Source: Serinus canaria (Eukaryota > Chordata > Aves > Passeriformes > Fringillidae). Taken from it: 64,000 bases of DNA. The notes below the pieces were generated by a model. It did no database searches, was not told the DNA's origin, and was given only the letters and a program-made list of their open reading frames with translations. The translations under genes and the position numbers were made by a program. Positions 26,501 through 32,138 of the stretch are shown here, piece after piece. Location of the stretch: assembly GCF_022539315.1 (NCBI RefSeq), contig NC_066315.1, forward strand, positions 126,887,374-126,951,373. The letters are read 5' to 3'. Position 1 is the stretch's first letter; each line of letters starts with the position of its first letter.

Positions 26501-28737
26501 AGGCAAGTATCAGCTTCCAGTAAAAAAAATTAACATGATGGTTTATATATCCCCACTACCTCCTCAGTGCTCATGTTTTGTTTTATTACAGGTTCCTTGA
26601 TAAAAGCAATGCAATATGGTGGAAATCTTGACTCTGAAAATCCTGTATTTTTTGAATCTATTTCTTCAGCAATTGATGCCATTCAGATTCACAGGGTAAG
26701 ACTTACAAGTAGGAGTAGGTGAAGCTGGAGGGCTTCTTGGATGCTCACAGCGATTTGTTAAAGTCTGGGGAAGTCTTATTCACCCACTGAACCTTTTATG
26801 TAGAAATCTTTTATCTGTCTGTAATCTACAACTAGTCCTCAGGCTGAGGAATGCAGTTTTCCATTTTTTTGCTGCTAGCACTCTCTTCCCATCACCACAT
26901 CTCCTTTTGCAACAACATCTCGATCTACTATGATAGATCCAGAAGTGCTGTGTTGCAGTGCTTTAATCTGGGCTCATTCTCCACTGGAAAGATTTATGAC
27001 ATCTAGAATCACCTAACACAGCCTCTCAGTGAGACAAATTACCTCAGAGCCAGTTCTGCATTACAGAAACTACACTCCTATTTCTCAGCCTGGGATGCTT
27101 GGAGCTGCTTCACACATCAGAGCACTGGTCTGACTGAAAGTTCTGGATCCCCAGATGGTTTGATCTGAGTTAAAGTCTTGTCTCTGCCCTGCACTGTACC
27201 CTGCTGTGTTGGCTCACTGCTGGGAAGAGGGGAATTGCATGAGGTAGAAGAGAGAGCAAGAGGGAGAAGGGAGGCTTGAGCACCTATTTACTTGTTCAAT
27301 GATTCCTGCATTCCTTTTTAAAAAGATTGTAAACCTGGACTTTCCTCTTGAACTATGTGATCCTTTTCCACTGACATGGCAGTGCAAGTGAGTGTCCATT
27401 AAAAGCAGTGTGCTTTCCCATGGTTTTATTTATGGCTCAAACATGGCTAGAGCTTGGCTCAGAGCCTTCTCCAAGAGACATTAAACTCATCATGGTCTGC
27501 GGTTTGGTCGTTTGTCTTTTGTTCTTCACTATGTATTTAACTAATTTAATCAGACTTGCCTATGGACAAAACCACTTTCCATTGATTTATCCAGATTAAG
27601 GTGAGTTGGCACAGTTGGTCTAGTGAATTGACCAGAAAAACATGTTCTCTTCAGCACTTTTCAACATTTTTCATTACAGTGTCCCACAAAAAATAATTTG
27701 TTGAAATGGTAACTGCAGGGCAAAAATAATGGGGTTGGCTATTGTATATTTTGTCTGGGTCTGATTAGATAAATTAGAATGATTGTTGTGTTATAAAATG
27801 TCTGCATTTTATATTGACATTATTAACTTTCCTAACATTCTTGTAAGATAGTTATGTACCAGCATTCCCATTTTATGGAAGTGGAACATGGATAGACCAG
27901 GACAAATGTTCATAATGAAAAGGGGAGTTAAAACTCAAAGTTAAAACTTTTTATGGAACTGATTGCTGGTTTCTATCAGAGCTGCTAGACAAGTCAAACC
28001 TCTGCACAGTGGCTTAACAGTTTAGTCTGAAAGGCTTGGTTGCAACCTCAAATTTTAAATGTAATTATGAACAGTTTACATATACTGCTGGTGCCTCTTC
28101 AGAATATTCACAGTATGTGCTTCAGGGATTTTTATGTATTCATTGTGTTGAACACCTGAAGATAAAGTGGACAGGAGTGAAAAGGCAGGGTGACTGCAAT
28201 AGCAGCAGTACACTATAGTCGATGTACTCCTCCTTAAGGTGCTGAGGTCAGTAGGACTCTTGAGAGTTAACACGACAAAATGGGCACAATAGGATAGGAA
28301 AAAATACGAGGAAGGACTTGGAGACTAACAGAAAGTGATTTGTTCTGATGCACATTTCAGCTTCCCCATATAGCAGGAAATAGTCTTCCACTGTCAAAAA
28401 GGTAGAGGTAAGAGGCCTTTGTGGTCCATTTTCATCTCTGCTGTTGTTCAGAAATGCAAAGATATTCTTAGCTACATGCTCCGATGAAAATGTTGTGTTG
28501 TTCTCATTTATATGTTTATAAATTGCTAAGATACTAGCCAATTACTTTATGCAGTTAATCTTAAATACCTTTTTTTTAATCATAAATAACTTTTTGAAAT
28601 AGTGGCATTTTCAAGCTAACACTCCTTCATATCCTAATTTTACATTATATTCTAGGAAAACATTTTAATACTTTTTTTTTTTTCTGTTTCTCTCATTTTA
28701 GAATTACAGCAAGTTCAGTGAACAGAGTGAAGTGTGA
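1..28737 (+). CDS. SLC26A7: SLC26A7 anion transporter, 3' half of the gene (12 coding segments, joined)
   Basis: Coding segments are 1-37, 2058-2171, 5303-5380, 6855-6950, 13642-13748, 15902-15968, 19405-19542, 21279-21327, 24056-24156, 26448-26502, 26592-26695 and 28702-28737. Joined, they give one open frame of about 326 residues ending in TGA. The family protein is about 650 residues, so the N-terminal half lies upstream of the window. Recognition rests on near-identity to remembered mammalian SLC26A7, for example the segments [51 protein letters not shown] and ILDCSG..FFDY.GVS. SLC26A7 is a Cl-/HCO3- exchanger or anion channel of the basolateral and endosomal membrane in kidney intercalated, gastric parietal and thyroid cells. 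Human mutations cause goitrous hypothyroidism. The order is the last transmembrane spans, then the cytosolic STAS domain, then a short PDZ-ligand tail. No frameshift or stop was seen, so the gene looks intact and functional. Confidence 0.96.
38..2057 (+). other. SLC26A7 intron (window intron 1)
   Basis: GT-AG, phase 0, 2020 bases. I see no repeat, RNA gene or extra exon in it. The open frames of 60-90 codons here have no family resemblance. Confidence 0.85.
2058..2171 (+). CDS. SLC26A7: SLC26A7 window exon 2 (anion-site membrane segment)
   Basis: The exon has 38 codons, with acceptor TTTGCAG before it and donor CAG|GTGATG after it. It starts EFLAHGLSN and ends LYSTGAKTQ, with [15 protein letters not shown] in between. 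In the SLC26 fold this segment carries the start of transmembrane helix 10, which helps line the central anion site, followed by the conserved G-x-K-T-Q. SLC26A7 has the [10 protein letters not shown] version where prestin and pendrin have a serine-rich S-x-S-R version. Both boundaries are phase 0. Confidence 0.95.
2172..5302 (+). other. SLC26A7 intron (window intron 2)
   Basis: GT-AG, phase 0, 3131 bases. It holds one sense CR1 3' end (3068-3294) and a 16-bp direct repeat of TTTTAACAACTTGTCT at 4400-4415 and 4434-4449. The rest is AT-rich unique sequence. Confidence 0.85.
3068..3294 (+). mobile_element. CR1 LINE fragment, 3' end, sense
   Basis: The diagnostic text is GGTTCAGATTAGATATCAGG, then AGGCTGCCCAGAG, a TTGATGACCTTAAAGATCT tail and the terminal ATGATTCAATGATTCTAT. 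This is the conserved CR1 3' untranslated end in + orientation. It is 5'-truncated, as is normal for CR1. An extra T-run near 3091-3100 replaces the usual A-rich text. Confidence 0.85.
5303..5380 (+). CDS. SLC26A7: SLC26A7 window exon 3 (transmembrane helix)
   Basis: The exon has 26 codons, starting at V-A-C after a TTTTAG acceptor and ending [10 protein letters not shown] before GT at 5381. The stretch [21 protein letters not shown] is strongly hydrophobic and makes one transmembrane helix. The YWLPM end is a SLC26A7 hallmark; other family members have an EPLPK-like sequence here. Both boundaries are phase 0, and it reads straight on from ..GAKTQ of the preceding exon. Confidence 0.95.
5381..6854 (+). 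other. SLC26A7 intron (window intron 3)
   Basis: GT-AG, phase 0, 1474 bases. Only a small hairpin was noted at 6460-6480 (arms CCCTAGAG / CTCTAGGG, five-base loop). A T-rich tract precedes the next acceptor. Confidence 0.8.
6855..6950 (+). CDS. SLC26A7: SLC26A7 window exon 4 (helix plus loop)
   Basis: The exon has 32 codons between acceptor TTTGCAG and donor TGG|GTAAGT. It starts [20 protein letters not shown], a membrane helix with the family K-G-M-x-x-Q motif, and ends with the hydrophilic loop [12 protein letters not shown]. The YWNVDKIDW string is, from memory, the same in mammalian SLC26A7 and separates it from SLC26A3, A4, A5 and A9. Both boundaries are phase 0. Confidence 0.96.
6951..13641 (+). 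other. SLC26A7 intron (window intron 4, longest)
   Basis: GT-AG, phase 0, 6691 bases. It holds one antisense CR1 3' end (10494-10592). The remainder is AT-rich with no exon, RNA gene or clear repeat that I could identify. The block 13090-13270 has mixed base composition unlike the flanking AT-rich text and is noted in the findings. Confidence 0.8.
10494..10592 (-). mobile_element. CR1 LINE fragment, 3' end, antisense
   Basis: The + strand reads ATCATTTAGGTTGGGAAAGA, then CATCTAATCCAAC, then AACACTGCCAAGTC and CTAAACCATGTCCCTAAGC. This is the reverse complement of the conserved CR1 3' end, so the element lies on the - strand. It is short and diverged. Confidence 0.85.
13642..13748 (+). CDS. 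SLC26A7: SLC26A7 window exon 5 (last membrane spans)
   Basis: The exon has 35 codons plus two bases (phase 2 end), between CCTTAAG and CAG|GTAAGA. It reads [20 protein letters not shown], then [15 protein letters not shown]. This is the final hairpin of membrane helices, closing with the RFPR boundary that leads into the cytosolic STAS domain. Mammals have I-G-R-F-P-R from memory, where this bird has I-F-R-F-P-R. It lies after the longest intron here, about 6.7 kb. Confidence 0.96.
13749..15901 (+). other. SLC26A7 intron (window intron 5)
   Basis: GT-AG, phase 2, 2153 bases. No interspersed repeat was recognised. The stretch 14360-14540 is dense in homeodomain/POU-like words (for example TTTGCATGAATATTAA) and is listed as a speculative conserved element. 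Confidence 0.8.
15902..15968 (+). CDS. SLC26A7: SLC26A7 window exon 6 (start of STAS domain)
   Basis: The exon has one base that completes an Arg codon, then 22 codons reading [22 protein letters not shown], before donor TGT|GTAAGT. It links the last helix to the STAS domain and corresponds to the mammalian stretch containing NMKEMEFK. It looks like the fastest-changing part of this half of the protein compared with remembered mammalian sequence. It starts in phase 2 and ends in phase 0. Confidence 0.92.
18604..18629. repeat. 13-bp tandem pair
   Basis: TTTGACTGTGACC is followed at once by TTTGACTGTGACT, differing only in the last base. It lies about 90 bases before the large palindrome. Confidence 0.9.
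18720..18776. repeat. Perfect 27-bp-arm palindrome with a 3-base loop
   Basis: The left arm 18720-18746 starts TGTGGAAGATTGGG. The right arm 18750-18776 ends CCCAATCTTCCACA. The arms are exact reverse complements over all 27 bases, separated only by CAA (18747-18749). Pairing stops at once outside the arms (18719 C against 18777 C). It lies in an SLC26A7 intron, far from both splice sites. Confidence 0.97.
19405..19542 (+). CDS. SLC26A7: SLC26A7 window exon 7 (STAS beta strand; two in-frame donors)
   Basis: The acceptor is TTCCCCAG. The exon reads [20 protein letters not shown], then [19 protein letters not shown] and V-C-D-I-V-N-K. The core V-K-I-x-S-x-N-x-P-L-V-F-L-N-A is the STAS first beta strand. 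Two donors are possible: CAG|GTATGT after 19521 and AAG|GTGAGA after 19542. Both are phase 0. I choose the downstream one because it restores seven residues where remembered mammalian protein has PLDDISK before CEQNTLL. The shorter form (39 codons) is also compatible with the frame. Confidence 0.9.
19543..21278 (+). other. SLC26A7 intron (window intron 7)
   Basis: GT-AG, phase 0, 1736 bases (or from 19522 if the upstream donor is used). It contains an imperfect tandem pair at 19946-19989 and T-rich tracts. No other feature was recognised. Confidence 0.8.
19946..19989. repeat. Imperfect 21-bp tandem duplication
   Basis: The unit beginning CAGAGAGATGGACAC and ending TTCTAA at 19946-19966 is repeated from 19967 with two extra bases (AT) inside. 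It looks like a small replication-slippage duplication within an intron. Confidence 0.85.
21279..21327 (+). CDS. SLC26A7: SLC26A7 window exon 8 (STAS variable loop)
   Basis: A small exon of 16 codons plus one base, between acceptor TTGTTTCAG and donor CATG|GTGAGT. It reads [16 protein letters not shown] and matches the mammalian CEQNTLL..SNG.C stretch. It belongs to the variable insert of the STAS domain before the nucleotide-fold motif. Reading back through the acceptor meets stops (TAA TAA), so the exon cannot be longer at its 5' side. It ends in phase 1. Confidence 0.9.
21605..21683 (+). mobile_element. CR1 LINE fragment, extreme 3' tail, sense
   Basis: GGGGGTTGGAACTAGATG, then TTAAAGGTCCCTTCCAACC, then CCATCCTCTGATTCTGTG. 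This is the last about 80 bases of a CR1 element in + orientation, with a diverged terminal octamer. Confidence 0.85.
22361..22394. repeat. 11-bp-arm hairpin, 12-base loop
   Basis: ATTGTATTTTA (22361-22371) and TAAAATACAAT (22384-22394) are exact reverse complements. It is AT-rich, so chance is a fair explanation. Confidence 0.85.
23469..23562. repeat. (AAAAC)n / (AAAAAC)n simple repeat
   Basis: About 94 bases of AAAAC units with occasional extra A, ending in AAAACCAAAACCC-like text. It produces an artificial phenylalanine-rich open frame on the - strand. It could be the decayed tail of a retroposon, but no body is visible. Confidence 0.95.
24056..24156 (+). CDS. SLC26A7: SLC26A7 window exon 9 (STAS signature DCSG..FFDY.G)
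   Basis: Two bases finish a Gly codon, then 33 codons read [20 protein letters not shown], then [13 protein letters not shown], before donor CAG|GTATTC. The I-L-D-C-S-G-x-x-F-F-D-Y-x-G-V-S motif is the conserved STAS strand-loop-helix; in bacterial anti-sigma antagonists the equivalent loop binds or is phosphorylated. Here the phosphorylatable Ser follows Asp-Cys, as in other SLC26 proteins. It starts in phase 1 and ends in phase 0. Confidence 0.95.
24525..25062 (+). pseudogene. CR1 LINE, partial reverse transcriptase joined to 3' tail, sense
   Basis: An open frame of 178 codons (24567-25103) includes [37 protein letters not shown] and [12 protein letters not shown], the palm-to-thumb part of CR1 ORF2. 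The catalytic F-A-D-D motif is F-A-E-E here, so the enzyme is dead. After the thumb region the text jumps to the CR1 3' tail (GATCTTAAAGGTCCTTTCC, ending near 25062), so an internal deletion removed the C-terminal part. It is inserted in the same direction as SLC26A7. Confidence 0.88.
25872..25960. repeat. T-rich tract with (TTTGG)5
   Basis: Two long T runs, then five exact TTTGG units at 25926-25950. Lengths of such tracts are error-prone in assemblies. Confidence 0.93.
26448..26502 (+). CDS. SLC26A7: SLC26A7 window exon 10 (ends at a GC donor)
   Basis: The exon has 18 codons plus one base, after acceptor AAACACAG. It reads [18 protein letters not shown] and matches mammalian VYMDCKGRSVDVLLAHC. 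The only splice that keeps the frame uses AAAG|GCAAGT, a classic GC-type donor, at 26503. The nearby GT at 26508 would put the next exon out of frame and hit a TGA after about 14 codons. It ends in phase 1. Confidence 0.93.
26503..26591 (+). other. SLC26A7: 89-base GC-AG mini-intron of SLC26A7
   Basis: The donor is AAAG|GCAAGT and the acceptor TTTTATTACAG|G. Length 89 is not a multiple of three, so retention would add a foreign tail and stop at TGA 26598-26600. The frame across the splice (..AHCK-G-SLIKAM..) needs exactly this GC donor. Confidence 0.9.
26592..26695 (+). CDS. SLC26A7: SLC26A7 window exon 11 (end of STAS domain)
   Basis: Two bases finish a Gly codon, then 34 codons begin [20 protein letters not shown] and run on to [14 protein letters not shown], before donor AGG|GTAAGA. 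The F-F-E-S-x-S-x-A-I stretch is the last STAS helix that packs on the beta sheet. It is separated from the preceding exon by only 89 bases. Boundaries are phase 1 and phase 0. Confidence 0.95.
26696..28701 (+). other. SLC26A7 intron (window intron 11)
   Basis: GT-AG, phase 0, 2006 bases. No LINE, LTR or RNA gene was recognised. A polypyrimidine tract lies just before the last acceptor. Confidence 0.82.
28702..28737 (+). CDS. SLC26A7: SLC26A7 window exon 12 (terminal coding part, PDZ-ligand tail)
   Basis: The acceptor CATTTTAG has a long T-rich tract in front of it (28670-28684). Eleven codons, [11 protein letters not shown], then TGA at 28735-28737. This matches the remembered mammalian tail NLSKLSDHSEV. 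The final S-E-V fits the class I PDZ-binding form S/T-x-V, so the tail may anchor the transporter to a scaffold; this is inference. The same exon continues into the 3' UTR. Confidence 0.93.
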   Translation, partial: NYSKFSEQSEV

Positions 28738-29721
28738 TGTCCACCCATTGAGCACAGCAAGTTTCATCTGCTCATATTCAAAATGAACTACAACGCGGCT
28801 TCTCCTTCACTTTTTTATCCAGTGGATCTCACAGATGATCTTTTGTATACCATATATATTTAGTACATTCAGTATCGACAGTTCTACCTTTCAGAGAGAA
28901 AATCTTTCAGCTGTGATCACTCAGAGAATTTTTATGCAATTGTTTTATAGTGTTTTATAAAATGTTTTTATATACATTTAGATACAAATTATTAGAAAGA
29001 CATGAGGTATTGGGTTTACCAGTAAGGTGTATTCATTTAGGTATCTTGTATTGTAACATTAGTTGTAATATGCATCTGTAGTTTTGTGTATGTAATAGAG
29101 ACATGAATTCTTAAAAGAGTATAATTGATACAGTATCTGCAGCAAGGCATCTACCAATGCATACATTTTCTAATGGCTTTACTTACTCTGTTAAAGACAG
29201 CCATTTACAGTAACAGGATCACATCACAGATATCACATGCTTCCACTTTTTGTACTTAGTCCTGTATGCTTTTTAACACCTGCCCAGATCAGTGGGCAAG
29301 TGTATGTAGAAAAGGCAGATACATGTTGACTAAGAGCACTGGATTGCCTCCCTCTATATTTGTTGTCTTGTGCTGTTATGGTTTGTTACATTTTCAAAGC
29401 CACAGGTATTCTTTAGCTCAGTCTGAAGAGGAAAAACTGGTAATCTTATAATTTTTCCCAACACATTTTTTTCCAGTTTGAACTGTGATTTGTTTGGTGT
29501 TTAAATCTTCAGCTGAGGAAGCTGAAAGGTAACCATAGTGACACATAAGGTGTGTGTCACACTTCAGCCACAATCCTGACGTGATGTGCAGTACACTGTG
29601 TGTGAGCACACAAAGTGGGTGGTGGAACTCACTGGTTGAGTATTTGGTTTGTATTTATGGGTTGTCAGCAATTGTATTAGATCATACTATCATATAGATA
29701 TCATGTTATTTGGCAACATAT

Positions 29722-30064
29722 TAAGGCCTTCCAGTACCTGAAGGGAGCCTAAAAGAAACATGGAGAGAGACTATTTGCAAGAGCATGTAGTGATAGGACA
29801 AGGGGAATGGCTTCAAACTGGAAGACAGTAGGTTTAGACTAGACATTAGAAGAAAAAACCTTCACTGTGACAATGCTGAGGCACTGGAATGGGTTGCCCA
29901 GAGAAGTTATAGATGCCCTGACTCTGGAAGTGTCCAAGGTGAGGTTGGATGGAGCTTTTAGCAACTTGTCCCAGTGGAAGCTGTCCCTGCAAACAGCAGG
30001 GGGATGGAACCAGATGATCTTTAAGGACCTTTAAAACCTAGGCCATTCTATGATTCTATGTATG
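29722..30064 (+). mobile_element. CR1 LINE fragment, 3' end, sense, within the inferred 3' UTR
   Basis: Starts AAGGCCTTCCAGTACCTGAA and continues with GTAGTGATAGGACAAGGGG, GGCACTGGAATGGGTTGCCC, AGATGATCTTTAAGGACC and the terminal CATTCTATGATTCTATG. This is about 340 bases of CR1 3' end, the best-preserved non-coding CR1 tail in the window. Confidence 0.92.
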
Positions 30065-30905
30065 ATTTTTCTCCTCTTGTCTTTCCCTTATGTGAACACC
30101 AGCAGTAAAATGTGAGTTGAGCAAAAAGGAATCATCAAATGAGAAAGATAAGGAAGTAAAGGTTTTTGGTTTTTTTCACCAACTTAAAAAATCTATGGAA
30201 GCTAAAGGTAAATGAATATGGCACAGCCATAACAGCCTTCTTACACTACAGAGAGGAGGGAAGTACAAGGAGGCTTTGTGCAGCTGACACATACAGGCAA
30301 AATCTAGTTCCAAGCATTCTGTTTTCAGCAGCAGTTACATCTGTATGCTTGTCTGGACCCTCCTTGCTCTCTCTGCCCAAAGCTGCTGCCTGCAGGAGAT
30401 GAGGTGGATCACAGAGTGACTTTTGCATCTCTGCATGGCTAAGACATTGACATGCTTTTCCTCAAGTCTTGGTCACTCCACACTAGTAGATGACAATGGG
30501 AGAGAGCCATGGGGTTTTTTGCCCTTTCAATTATGAGTGACTCTTGTAGTTATTCCCTGCTTTTTTCCACAGAGGTCTAGAAATGTTCTGTACAAGTTCT
30601 TTTGAGACTGCTTTGGTAATTACTATGCAAAAGGCTGATAAGTAACTGTGAGAAACTCATTATATGCAGGAGAAATAAATTCTGTATATTGTCCCAAGCA
30701 CATTAATTTCAGATGCTGTAGTTGATTGCAAATGGTTCATTACATCACTGGACTCAGAAACAGGCTATAACATTTGATTAATAATTTCCTGAAACAGCTT
30801 TAGTAATTTATTAACACTTTAGAAACTATTTACAATGTACTTTAATCGTAGAAGCATCAATTTTATGTCACAGCTGAATGGAGATTTCTACTTAACTGCA
30901 AACTG

Positions 30906-30919
30906 AATAAATGAATAAA
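30906..30919 (+). terminator. Candidate poly(A) signal, doubled AATAAA
   Basis: AATAAATGAATAAA carries two overlapping-range hexamers. A T/GT-rich stretch (TTTGTTCTTTGTCAG) follows about 30 bases on, as expected of a downstream element. An isolated AATAAA at 30674 is the alternative. Confidence 0.45.
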
Positions 30920-31248
30920 TGGTATCTTTTCTACTAGGTTCAGAATTTGTTCTTTGTCAGCTAAATGTTTTTTCTGAAAATTTATAGATTAGTTGATTAA
31001 TGAAGTTGTTAAAAATAGGGTCTTTAGCAAAGATAACATCACTTTTTCAGGAGACTTTCACTTTTATTCTGAATGATCTTGTAAATGGAACAACACAGAT
31101 ACTTTAAAAATTCCTTGTAGTATTAGCCCTTTAGGAAACCTTCTGCATTAAATAATCAATTTTGTAGTTCTTATCAAAATAGCTTCTAATTTTTACTGCT
31201 TTCAATAGGAATAATTTTTGATCAGTTAAATGGCTGGTTTAGGGATGA

Positions 31249-31292
31249 ACATTTATCTCCCATTAGCTCCACATTTATCTCCCATTAGCTCC
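31249..31292. repeat. Exact 22-bp tandem duplication
   Basis: The unit starting ACATTTATCTCC and ending ATTAGCTCC at 31249-31270 is repeated without change at 31271-31292. Two identical copies suggest a recent slippage event. Confidence 0.97.
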
Positions 31293-32049
31293 AACCTTTT
31301 AACACTGGGCTTCGGGATAATATTTCTGTAATCTATTTTGCGATACATAATTAGCCTAAATAACTTTCCATCTCTGAGAGTGTGCATTGTTAATTATATT
31401 CCCTGTATGGCAAGTGGCATCACTTAGGATAGTTGTTTCTCAGCAGAACAGTGTTTAAGGGGCATGTGACGGTAGCTGCCCTTTCAATTTCTTCTAAAAT
31501 ACCTGTACTGAGTTTAAGCTCTGTCAAACCAGAACTGTTCTACACAGCTATGGGCAGTGAGGGAGGGAATGTCATTTCTTTTTTACCATTGACTTGGAAG
31601 AACAAATTGCAAACTACAAACCACTGACACAGTTTCCATTTCTCCACCACCCACCCTTCTGAGCTACTGATGTTTACTAAAACATGTGACTGCTCCTTGC
31701 CTGTATTCAAATGGCCAGGAGGCCACTGCCATCAGACCTCATGGACTGCCAGGTCCTGGTTGGTCTGCTGGTGGGATAGCAGTTACTTCATGTCCTCCCT
31801 GAGTTGCTCTCTGCAAATCCCTAGTGATGGCGTGTTTGTGGCACTGACGGAGTCAACTGGCAAACAACTGCTTAATTCTTTGGAGAAGATTTAAGGAAAC
31901 ACCCTAAACCTTCTGGATTAAGCTTTGGAGGCAATCCCCACTATCAATTTCTACCCATCTCTCAATGCTTTTTTATATAGTCTGTCCACTGGCTTCCTCT
32001 GGCTCTCAGAATTATTATGTAAATATATGGAAGCTCAACCCAAAACATC

Positions 32050-32138
32050 ACAATTAGCTTCACTGGAATGGAATAGAATTAAACAGAATAGAGTAACATT
32101 TGAAAGAAACCAACAGCGATCATCTAGTCCAACTGCTG
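32050..32138 (-). mobile_element. CR1 LINE tail, antisense, short
   Basis: The + strand reads GGAATAGAATTAAACAGAAT, then GCGATCATCTAGTCCAACTG. This is the reverse complement of a CR1 3' end with its GAATA-type tail. About 90 bases are recognisable. Confidence 0.65.

Larger units (their letters stand above)
28738..30940 (+). other. SLC26A7: Probable SLC26A7 3' untranslated region
   Basis: The region after the stop is AT-rich. The first strong poly(A) signals are AATAAA at 30674-30679 and a doubled AATAAA at 30906-30919. The end is therefore inferred, not shown; shorter ends using weaker signals such as TATAAA near 28957 cannot be excluded. The span contains a sense CR1 copy. Confidence 0.5.

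Noticed and set aside
26508..26509. GT donor just after the GC donor
   Set aside because: Splicing here to 26592 shifts the frame and reaches a TGA after about 14 codons. The GC donor keeps the frame and the family sequence.
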